Source: Apostichopus japonicus
Lineage: Eukaryota; Echinodermata; Holothuroidea; Aspidochirotida; Stichopodidae
Direction of reading: 5' to 3'
Length of the DNA stretch: 64,000 nt
NCBI RefSeq assembly: GCF_037975245.1
Contig: NC_092569.1
Location: 22,102,168 to 22,166,167, forward strand
Positions within the stretch are counted from its first letter, which is position 1. Every line of letters begins with the position of its first letter. The position numbers were made by a program, and so were the translations under genes. This document shows, in pieces, positions 36,039 to 46,246 of the stretch. The notes beneath the pieces are model-generated. The model was not told where the DNA came from, made no database searches, and saw nothing but the letters and a program-made list of their open reading frames with translations.

Positions 36039-36407
36039 CAAGGGCGTAGGAACCGGGGGGGCTGGGGGGGGCGCCAGCCCCCCCAGTGAAAAATGTGGAG
36101 GGGCGGAAGTATCATTCCGCCCCCCCCGCTTCGCAAGTCAGAAAACCCCTTTTTCATTTCCAAATGAGAAAAAAAATCTCATTTGGAGCACCAAATTGCA
36201 TCTTAGGCCAGGTGAAAATACAACATTAAGTTTACAAAACGGAGTGGGTGTTGAAGTGTGCTATATTGCACCAAATTGCATCTGAGGCCACCTGGAAATG
36301 CAAAAAATTCCAAAGGGGAGGGGGTGACCCCCTCCCCTTAGACCCCTCCCCCAGGCCGGCCATCGATCTTCAGCCCCCCCACTCAAAAGTACCTTCCTAC
36401 GCCACTG
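36039..36407. mobile_element. hAT-like nonautonomous element (369 bp) in SRCR intron
   Basis: The ends caagggcgtaggaacc (left) and ccttcctacgccactg (right) are imperfect inverted copies, flanked by a perfect 8-bp direct repeat taaaccat (36031-36038 and 36408-36415). Equivalent introns near 34048 and 35570 show the uninterrupted site. It is GC-rich with long G and C runs near the ends and no coding capacity. An 8-bp duplication and CA..TG ends fit the hAT superfamily. Confidence 0.88.
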
Positions 36408-36524
36408 TAAACCATTAAGGTATTATATATTAGAAGATCAGGTATTTTTATGGAAAACAATGAACCTTTCTTACAGGATGAAATAGTTTTAATCTGTTGC
36501 TAATAATTACTTCTCTATTCTTAC

Positions 36525-36830
36525 CTGTACCACAAGAAACAGAAGCATCTTCATGATGTCCACAATTGTGGTCTCCCCAATCAGTGCTCCCGCATTCTGC
36601 AATATGTTGTTCTGATCCAGAGCAAGCAACATTATCCAACCAAATTGGGTCTGATCCTTGACCAAATTTTGCACTTTGCCATCCAAATCCAATGCTTCCA
36701 TAACCAAGTTGACGACATATAACCGATGCATCGTTGTCATCCCATGCGTCATCACATATTGTTCCCCACTGACCATCGTGATAAACCTCTACCCGACCTT
36801 CTTGCAGAGAAAAACCACCAACCAGGCGCA
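36525..36830 (-). CDS. SRCR gene, exon for module I (type 1), most 5' intact module
   Basis: A 306-nt phase 1-1 exon, acceptor attgcag, donor G|GTAAGA. Reads [84 protein letters not shown]. It is mainly type 1 with a type 2-like SDP segment and is the most diverged type 1 copy. An upstream exon with the start codon and signal peptide must exist, because the phase-1 acceptor needs a preceding G, but it was not found up to about 40 kb. Confidence 0.93.
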
Positions 36831-36964
36831 CTGCAATAAATGAAGAGCAATTATAAATGTACTAGAACTCACAACATTCCTATTTTCTTTAAACACGTTT
36901 GTATTCTTCTTCGGCAACGTTATGCTTGCTTGAATTTAAATAGTATTACAAATATTCATAAAAG

Positions 36965-37240
36965 AGGACATTACAATTTTGTTGTCACCATCCGGCGTTA
37001 CCACAATTACTAATACTGCCCTCCCCTCCGATACAAGCTGATTTCCAGCTATCTTGGGCCTGTCCCTTTCACGATAGGTAGCGTTACCTGTTGCTATCCC
37101 AGTATCACTATAACCAAGTTGACGACAAGCCACCGACGCGTCATTGTCATCCCAAGTCTTACCACAAACAGTGACTCATTGACCTTTTTGGTAAATCTAT
37201 ACACGCCCTTCCATGTCAGTCGTGCTATTAACAATTCAAA
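36965..37240 (-). pseudogene. Decayed SRCR exon upstream of module I
   Basis: A plausible acceptor (ttttaacag, ending 37241) is followed by DMEGRV, a stop, IYQKGQ, a stop, then [19 protein letters not shown] and LGYSDTGIATGNATY. After a frameshift come CIGGEGSISNCGNAGW, another stop and QQNC. The stops replace the conserved Glu of GRVEIY and the Trp of GQW. The module is of a different lineage from the A-I copies (VACRQLGYSDTG) and is dead. If transcribed it would have to be skipped, which its symmetric phase would allow. Confidence 0.8.
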
Positions 37241-37244
37241 CTGT

Positions 37245-39900
37245 TAAAACTTGTGAAATGGTTAAACAAAAACAAAAATCATCAGGATCAATATGAGGTA
37301 TTAATGACACTAGAGTGTTTTTAATCCGCCCAAGTGTTTAGTTTTCGAGTAACTTACTGTAAGTGGACCATTATCCTTTTTTATATATATTCAATTCGAA
37401 GATATCAGCCATTATAAATATGTGTTTTTAATGAAGTAACCTCATATCTTACGTTTTCTTCGGGGTACAGGTTAGTCGCAGTTTATGTTTTTGTTTACTG
37501 CAGTAAGTCAAACCACAGAGTGACTATACATGAAGGTGATTGAGCGCTCCATGTTGTCGTATTTGGTTAAAGAATACATTGTAAAGATTTGCATGGTACT
37601 CAAATGGTGACTGAAATATAAATTTTTCCGCCGACTTTATGGGTTACTTCCGTAAATTTTCTAACATTGAATTATGCATGTAAAATTGTCATTAAGCAAA
37701 TGTCACAAGAAGAGCAAAGTTCCTACAACAATCATGCTCTTCATCAGCATTACAAATGTATGAATATATCTACAAATTCAATCGAATCCCCATCATAATC
37801 ATAATTGTTCATATGCATCTTCCTCACCAATTCAGCCATTTAGTCCCTTTGTTTTCCCATAGTTATTACAGTTTTATTATTATTATCAGTATCGTATCAG
37901 TATCAGTATCGCTAGACGGCATCAACAAACATGCAATATACGCTTACTTTCATTTGAGATATGTAACTGCAAACTTGAGAGTGTGTATCTTCACCATTCG
38001 CCTGTGATCGTGAAGAAGTCATAATACAGTTAAGATGTAATATTAGGGAGTAGTGAAAAACTTCTACGAAGATGCTGGAAACTTCTCGCGGCCCACGGTG
38101 ACTTTATTTGTATAAATCGTTAAAGGAGAGTATGCAAGAAACATCCGGAACAAAAGTGAACCGGTATTAATGCTTGCATCTTACACGAAAGCGACCAGGA
38201 AATTAACATGCCACACATAACACCGTCACGTTACTCTCATTGCGTTCATAAGCCTTATATAAAGCCTACTGTAATATAAGCTTCATTGCCGTTGACGTAC
38301 GTGTTGGGCTATAGACCAAATCCGTCACTGGTACTTAGCAATGTAGTATCTAAGCTTAAGTTAAGTTATCATAGACATTCATTTGACCCTAAAAACTAGA
38401 ATTGTACAGATTGGTGAAGGAAATGATTTGAACGAGAATTATATTTGATCGAAACATTAAACGAGGCCATTTTTCCATTTTACCCGGGTAAGTTATTTCC
38501 ATGCAGGCAAACAGGCGAATCCTTGATTTTTCTGTTGCCAGTCCGTAACATTATTTTCTAAATAGAAACGAGCTGAGTTGATTGTAACAAATTAGGGTAT
38601 AAAGCTTTGCGGAAGTGACCGAGTAGAACTCACCCAATGAATTTGCAGTTTCGTGACTGGTTGCGGAAATCTTCCATTAATAAAAAAAAATAAGGAAAAC
38701 GTGTTATACATTCACAGTTGCATTATGAGGAATACGAGTGTTTCATTATTTATAGTAACATGTACTTATGGTTCATTTCAGTAGATTTTAATTAACTACT
38801 ATATTGAAAGAAAAATAAGCAAATAACGGCATATGTTAATTATTGAATTTATTTTACAAAATGTTGCATGTCTTTCAAACTTATAGCGATATGGACTTTT
38901 GGGCGGTCACTATGTATAAGCTTGTTTCATTTGAATAATTGCGTAACATTGCAATATATAAAAGTGTACTTTATCATAGACTTTACAGAATTAAACTACT
39001 GTCAGGCAGGTCTGTCGCTGTTGTCTTAAACGTATTTTGTTATGTGCATAAACAACCATAAGCCAAGTACAGCTATCATTGAAATGAAATAAGGCATATT
39101 GTGTAAATCTAGAAATACGCTAGTCCATATCATTTATGGTGTGTTCTTCCACAAGAGTTTAAAGTGTTTACATTGTTTCTAAAGCAATCAAAAGTCACTT
39201 GCAGTACTAAGCAGATGAGATTAGACGAATATTGCACCAAGCCAGGGTGCCTTGTCGTGTACATTTAAACTACAGTGTAAAGTTAAGTTTATCCGAGCAA
39301 TAATTGAATCATTTTTTGTCGCAATTCTACAAATTTTTCAATAAACAACACTAGTCTAGAGTAGCATATATGACCTTTCCAATAAACAGTACATATATAT
39401 GTCTAAAACATTGACGGGTCTAGGATTTTTAGGAGAGTGAAGGGTTAGTAAGCAATCCAATTTTATACGTATAAATAGTGCATCGTTGGTGAAAATTATA
39501 CTATAAATTTGGTCACTTTATAATTAGGTCTATGCCTTAGTTGTGCTAATAAATATGTTTAGTTGTGTTGGGGTCGAAAGTATTAGGAATGTACACTTTA
39601 AATCCCGCTCCTGCATCTACACATGTTAGTTAATAAGACTTGCATTATGAGATATTACATTTTGCAACACACCTATGTAAAAACAATGTTTTTTAAGTCA
39701 TCTAATAGCAAAAACAACTTACCAGAGTCTGCCCCTTTCTACCTGGATCGAAAGTAATGAACAGTACCCAATATAACCGTTTAATTAACTTTAAAAGTTC
39801 CATGTTTCCTCTTTTGAGAACAGAACATATATTGTATAATGATATGTCAACATCTGATATAAATATCAACATCAGATATAAAGCATGATATATATATATA
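37245..39900. other. Unassigned spacer
   Basis: No domain-bearing frame seen. Minus-strand GTAAGT/GTGAGT donor-like sites near 38625 and 39720 were checked as possible first exons for the SRCR gene; neither is preceded by a convincing signal peptide in the required phase. Confidence 0.4.
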
Positions 39901-39902
39901 TA

Positions 39903-39992
39903 AACTGACTTCCTTATACAAGCAATAACTGACTTCCTTAAACAGCAATAACTGACTTCCGTATACAAGCATCAACTGACTTCCTTATAGCA
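39903..39992. repeat. 27-28 bp tandem repeat
   Basis: Four copies of a unit containing aactgacttccttatacaag with caataac/catc spacers. Confidence 0.9.
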
Positions 39993-40109
39993 ATAACATA
40001 AGTATAATCCAACTTGGATGCTTAAGAAATGTATTGACGTACCTGCACTAATCTTTATATCTGCTGTTGACATTTTTCTGTCCAGTTGTGAATTTCCTTC
40101 TGTCTTACA

Positions 40110-41580
40110 AACAAGCTGTGGTAACACCAGTCCTGGGAAAATGCCGACCCAGATTGCTTGTAGAATGACAGAACCATCTCAAATCTGCCATTTCATTGCA
40201 AAAGTCATTGGGAAGGTTGTTAATTTCCGACCTCCTCCCTCAAGATTATCTAGAACAAAGTCTTTTTAAGATTTTCAGTTGGGATATAAAACATATCTTA
40301 GTACTGAGTCTGCTCTAATTAGGGTACAGAATGACATCATATCTGCCATTGATGATAATAAACTTTCTTTTTAGTTCTTCTTGACGTATCGGCAGCTTTT
40401 ATCACTAGTGATCAAAGCATTCTTATCGAAAAGCTTATACGGGCCTACAACATATCATATGTTTTTGGGGGCTGGTTTCGTCACTACATAGCAGGTTGCA
40501 CTCAAAAGTTTCACATTAAAAGTGATCAGTCTGTCTCATACCACTATGCACTGGCGTGCCCTAAGGATCGGTCTTAAGACCGACCCCCTTTAATATGTAA
40601 AAATATGGTTTAGGTGAAACGGTTAAGACGCATTGTATCAGTATGCATCGAAATGTCGATGATATGCAATTGATACATAGTTTTAATCTTTCAGAAAAAG
40701 AAAATGCTGTCACGTGTAGTGAGAGTGACTAACGTATTATCAACAATTTAAAAATAAATAATGACAAAACCATCGTAATGTTGATGCAATCTAACTATGC
40801 AAAGGTTCCTTCAATTATATCTCCAATTATCTTGGGATATTAAGAGACATTGCCTTTTGTAACCTCTGCGAGGAATCTTGGGGTGCTGTTTGAACCCACC
40901 TTTTTTATGGAGCACTATGTCAACTCTAAGTGCAAGTCTGCATATTTTGACCTTCGTAACAGGTGATATCCGAATATATCTGAATAACATGGGTGTAGAA
41001 CTGCTTGTTCATGCATTCATTACAAGTAACATTGACAAAGTAATTCCTTGCTTTGTCGGTTACTACAACCGTATTAATGAAGCTACAGCTTATTAAGAAT
41101 TCAGCTGTTAGACTTATAATAGGACAGCTAAACATGTAAACATAAGCCCCATTCTTTACCAACTTCACTGGCTGCCCATAGAGAAAAGAGTTTTTTTTTG
41201 AGGCACTTCTTACTATTTAATGCGCATTCACTGAGGGCTCTTCTTCTTATATAAAGGAGCTCTTGCATCAACCATCGACACGTCTCCGTAGTCAAACATT
41301 ATGTTTTTGGTCATTTCAAATACTCGACTATACGATCCAAAGGATATCGTTGTCCCTGGATACTCAGTCCTGTTCATTGGAACTCTCTCTCTATCCAAAA
41401 TTATCCAAATTAAAGATGTTTCTTTTTAATTTTAGTTATTTCTTAATATGTAATAATGTATTTGTTACTGTTTCTGTAAAGTGCTGTAGATCGTTGCTCT
41501 GCCAGAGTTGTACAGCGCTATATAAATGTTTTACTTTCAGTATTTACTATTCACGGAAGGACCTTGAACCCAGATGTTAT
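40110..41580 (+). pseudogene. Decayed LINE reverse transcriptase (CR1/L2-like)
   Basis: Across frames the plus strand follows the order of a non-LTR retrotransposon RT. First is a CHFIAKVIGKVV segment, then FQLGYKTYLSTESALIRVQN and DIISAIDDNK. The VLLDVSAAF motif A is at about 40378-40405, followed by a P-stop-GSVLRPT version of the PQGSVLGP motif near 40558 and a NVDDMQL version of the YADD catalytic box near 40650. Later come ARNLGVLFEPTF, LVHAFITS, LYQLHWLPVEKR-like and LLHQPSTRLRSQT words. The tail gtacagcgctatataaatg near 41508-41527 is typical of 3' ends of this group. Many stops and frameshifts; non-functional. Confidence 0.82.
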
Positions 41581-43639
41581 TGGATGACTATAGTGTTGTC
41601 ACAATATCTGTTTGTCTTTGTCTTTGCAGTATGGAATAACAAGTGAAACATCATGTTATATCGGAAATTTGACTCCCCATTACATAGTGTTGGCATGGGA
41701 ATGGCTTAACAGGATGTTCATGCAAGTCTGAACAGGATGCTCATGTAACTTATTTGTTATAAAAGTAACGGTCATAGAAAGTTTAAATAGGGTTGAATAT
41801 CATACCATATCATATATATCATATTGAATATCATTCTTCCTCGTATACACGGGAAGTTGTTGAAAGCTGATCAACTTTGCTAGCGTTTTGTTTTTAAAAG
41901 ACGGCCTCTTTTGAAATAATAAGTAGGTATCGATTAACTAAGTAAAGTGAGCCTGTGCCAGGTATCCAAACATTACGCTACGCGATACACTAACATTATA
42001 GTGCTGTATAAAGTAAACTCACTAAATATACAGTGTAATGGAAATTTATTGTAGGCCTAGTGATGGATAGTTTTGAAAGATCGGAAATAGAAAGTGAACG
42101 TTACAATATTTTTTAAATATTTGTTTCATAACAGCGTTCACAGCGTCATTTGGAACAATATAGATCAAATAATATGTATAAATATTATATTCATCACAAA
42201 AGGAAGGGAACAAAACGATATTTGTAGTCTTGTATAGTAGCTTTCTCCTGTGAAACAAAGTGTAAACAACTCACAACCACCTTGTCCATGCGAATCGGTT
42301 TGTTAGCGTGTATTCAGTATGTAAGATCAAACTATCAAATTAGTTTAATATCAAGAAAACATGGCACCGTTGTGACTATACTAATGTACTAAGCAAAGGG
42401 CCGTTGTTATGTTTTGATAGTGTTAAAACTGTGCCCATTTATATGAATATATCTAATACGATATCAATGGTTTATTGAGGGTAATAAGTCTAGCGGGAGT
42501 TTGTATGGCGAAGACCTGAAGACATGACAAAAATTGTGAAATTTGATACTGCATATGGAAATAACAGAGTGAAGAACACCATCATGACAAAGGAGCTGAA
42601 ATGTTGTAATCTTCTTCGGAACATCTAAAACATTTTTATAAGAAACATTCCAAATATATATATCACTTAAAGGAGGACCAGGCTAGCGGTGCAGTAACTT
42701 GTGCTTCAACAGACATGTTCTCATACAAGTAGAACTTGGGAAATGCCTCTGCCAACAACCTAATGTACGAAGATCCGAGAACGCTATCCAAGAAAGGCGT
42801 AGAAAGGGCAGCACATAAACGTCCTAAACATATGGTGAACTCGATTATTGTGAAAGCACGAATCGTTTTTTGTTTAAATGACTAAATCTAAAAAAAAAAT
42901 ATGAAAATTGCTGGTTCAATATTGTGGGTGATTTTTCTCCGCAATGAACCTTCTACACTTCCGTACGTAGTCACGTATGTTGCCGAGTAGCTAACCATAC
43001 TGGTATCGATTGCTTGGTGGTCAAATAGGCCTACTGTATAATGCACGGCACAGGGAGAGTGGTGTTATTATATAAATAATAAATGGTTATGAGTGCAATA
43101 GTGCATATATTTCATGAGTTGAAAGATGGAATGTTCCATTCAACGAGGCGCAGCAACACCTTCAAATTTGGATACAATTGGATGTAAAATGCACTCATGC
43201 AACAGATTGTTTTGAACAGACAGGTTTCTCTGCTCTCTTACCATTGAAAAAAAAAGTGCTATCAAAAAAGTATAACACATGGTTCAATTTCATAGAGTGC
43301 AATAGAGCGGATTTTGCATGCAATCGACGAACAATTGACCAATCAAATGGCCGGAATATAATATGGTGTTGTATAATATGAATTAGCAAACTGCAGAGAG
43401 AACAAGTGCCAGTACCAGATAAATAACACAAGAATAGTTGTCTCCCTCAATTTTCAAATATACAGCTAAAAAAAGCCATGCATGTGATTATTGCAATTAT
43501 AATTACATTATTACATTAATTTAGTGCAGATAATCTATTAATATTGATTTTTGAAAATTACGACAGATTTACTCAATTGTATCTTTAATATAATTTCGAA
43601 TGGGTACATGAAAGACTTACATGTTCAAGTTTGTACAAT
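41581..43639. other. Unassigned spacer
   Basis: No supportable gene, tandem repeat or transposon end was seen. Confidence 0.45.
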
Positions 43640-43744
43640 TCAAGCAGAAATTATCTCTCAAAATATTGCACGAATTAAACCAACAAGCTTTCCAAGCTTG
43701 TTGGTTCAATTCGTGCCATATTTTGAGAAATTATTTCTGCTTGA
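43640..43744. repeat. 51-bp inverted repeat with 3-nt loop
   Basis: Arms 43640-43690 and 43694-43744 are inverted copies with about four mismatches, joined by tcc. The centre reads accaacaagctt-tcc-aagcttgttggt. Arm length and mismatch pattern would give a long, slightly bulged hairpin if transcribed, similar in size to animal microRNA precursors, but it could equally be a small MITE. Confidence 0.88.
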
Positions 43745-44327
43745 CTCGAAATAAATGTTCGACTTAACGTGTGCTTAGGTGCACTCGTTTCTAAGTCATA
43801 ATTTAAATTTGGTAATTTTACTACTTTACAATGTCAAATTTAAACTCAACAATTCATTACAGAAAATAAATGTTACTCTGCTTCCTTGGATGCCCTTGAC
43901 GAATATAATGATTTTTCTTCAGTACTTCATAACTTTATAATACGTATTAAAAGGACGTTCCCCGTTTACCAAGTGTTATATTAATTATCTATTGGCAACA
44001 ATAGTGTGAAATGATGGCAGCTTGGTTTGGACTTTCTTATGGTTTTGTAAATGATATTTTTTTTAATCCTGCTATAGTTTTATCATTAACTATAATACAC
44101 ATGTAAAAGTAATAATACAAATTCCTGCATCGTTCGTTCGTCTAAATTAAGCACCGTGCCGTGCGGTAACGAGAATTTTTCATAGAGTATGATACATAAT
44201 GTTAAGCCAATTCTTGTAAACATGTCACCCCTTTGATATATGTAAGAAGCTTGAGATGCTATGGTTACTCGAAAATGAGGATGACGCACGTCTTAGCTTG
44301 CTGATATTGTATATATGCTTTCTTGTA
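43745..44327. other. Unassigned spacer
   Basis: Nothing recognised. Confidence 0.45.
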
Positions 44328-44535
44328 TATGAATGGATATAATCTGACTGAAAAATTGTGAAGCATCCATCTTTATCAAAATCTTAATGTAAATTACGAT
44401 AAGGTACTTGATCGTTTAGGTGATATATAGAAAATCTTTTAAAATCAAATTTATAGTAGACAGTTCGTTTTTGTATCGGAAATTATTATTTTGATTGTGT
44501 TTGTTTAAAAAAAATCCATTTGGCTTCTCGTTGTA
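44328..44535. repeat. Dispersed repeat, copy 2 (copy 1 at 19515-19730)
   Basis: Same orientation as copy 1; shared words include gaatggatataatctgactg, gtgaagcatccat and the final gtttaaaaaaaatc. It precedes an SRCR relic in the plus-coordinate order, as does copy 1. Confidence 0.8.
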
Positions 44536-44639
44536 TGATGATATGCCGAAGCCCGCAAACCCGTGTAGCTCAACAGACTAATTATTGACCTAAAGCTGCA
44601 TAATATTCCCTGCGATTTTGTTAAACAATAAACTTCAAC

Positions 44640-44775
44640 CACCGCAATATCCCATAGCGCCAAAATTCATTACATCCATCATCACATATCTATATCAACT
44701 ACCCATTACTATTATGGGCAATCCACAACCCACCCTTTCTGACGGGGAGATGCCCCATTGACCAGACAAATTTGT
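44640..44775 (-). pseudogene. Heavily decayed SRCR fragment
   Basis: On the minus strand, scattered over two frames, are LVNG/SP words, a HNSNG word followed by stops, and ICDDGCNEF. These line up with the N-terminal half of an SRCR module (RLVNG..SP..GRVEVYHNSNG.W..ICDDGW). The next bases (atattgcggtggttgaag) align with the end of the 20150-20400 relic, so the middle of the domain has been deleted. Support comes mainly from the shared flanking repeat at 44328-44535. Confidence 0.5.
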
Positions 44776-46242
44776 AGTCGTACAGGTAAAAGATAAATGC
44801 AGTGATGCTGCTTTGTGGATGCAAACATTTTCACTAAAAGTTAATGTTGATATTGACAGATGGACGCTTTTTATAATGCTCAGTTTGAGTTTGCTATGTG
44901 TGATAGACTTCAAACATGCTGTTGGATTTTTATGGATGATATCACGAGTTATCATATCTCATAGCACGAAGAGCAAGTGGTAGCATTTGTGAAGCACGAC
45001 TGCAGCTCTGTCTCCTCCATCTACACGAAGTCATGTTTGTGTACCAACAGGTTTTCTTGATTTTACTCTGATTTATCTGTCATTGGTTTATCAGTTCTAT
45101 ATAGCTGAACGGTAGTAGCACGATGAATAAATAGATACACAAGTACACTGAAATTATTATTCTTTTCAATTTATGATAGTTTACTACATGCAGGATGCTC
45201 CAGAACCAATTCAGAGGCGGATTTTTGCATAAATGACCGTCTCATAGTGATACAGCCGCAGACATTGGGACGTTATTGCGCATGGAAAGAAACTACTGTT
45301 TCTTTGTCGCCTCTGGCCCAGAGGCGCAACTGTTGCAACGCTGTAATATGGTAAGCCGATAGGCAAATCCGCAAAAACGCTCACCGTTGCTTTGGGATTT
45401 GCGACTTTTTTTAGACATTTGAACACCAGTGTATCAAGGTAGCTTACGGTGAGAAGCGTATACGTTACAATGTTAAATCACAATGCGTCCTACGTCTCAT
45501 GCTGCAGTATAGCATAGGGAACACCGTCCTTAACATACCATTATTAAAAGAGATAACTGTCCTTTACTATGGTTATTAGCAATGCAATTACAAATGTTTA
45601 AATAAAAAATAAATAAAAAATGTATAAGTGAAATTCCTTAATTGATAATGCATTTGTAAATATACTCGTTTGAAAATACCTTTGCAGAATACAGCTAAAC
45701 TCGTTTAATATTACACACTAAAGATAAACCAATTGTATGCAGCATTCCAATGCTTTTTCCAACACAGTGATCATATGCGCTTAGGATTTGGACAGTTGAG
45801 GACAAAAACATGGAAAACGACAAAAGGTCTTTTCAAATAATAGTTGAGATCAAACTGGCCCCTTTTGCCATCTAATACTTAGACAATATTTGCCTTGTCC
45901 ATAGCGTAAAGTGGTGTGACGCACTGGAATGGCTGTAATGTAAATTTAAGCATGACTGATTGTTTCTCGTCTGCTTCAGTTTCTTTTAGGAAATGATGTT
46001 TTCAAATGAACGTCACTGCTAGGAAGTTAGCTTCCTTTAGGCTGTATCGGTTCAAGGCTGTGCTCGATAGAAAACGACGTTGGTTCTCCCTATGCAGATA
46101 TTAAAGAACCATTTCGTTAATGCAGGATAGAAATGATCATTTCCAAATATTTGTTTACTAAAGTTAAACATTAAATGTATTGAAGAAACTGTTGACGGTT
46201 GCCATTGCCTTCTTTCGCAATAATGCGATGCATTCACAATAG
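44776..46242. other. Unassigned spacer
   Basis: No gene recognised. Frames at 44695-44955 and 46052-46294 (minus) show no motif. Confidence 0.4.
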
Positions 46243-46246
46243 TTAA

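Noticed and set aside
39702-39890. Candidate first exon for the SRCR gene (ATG, weak hydrophobic stretch, GTAAGT donor)
   Set aside because: The donor is in phase 0 relative to that ATG, whereas the SRCR exons need phase 1, and the signal peptide is poor.
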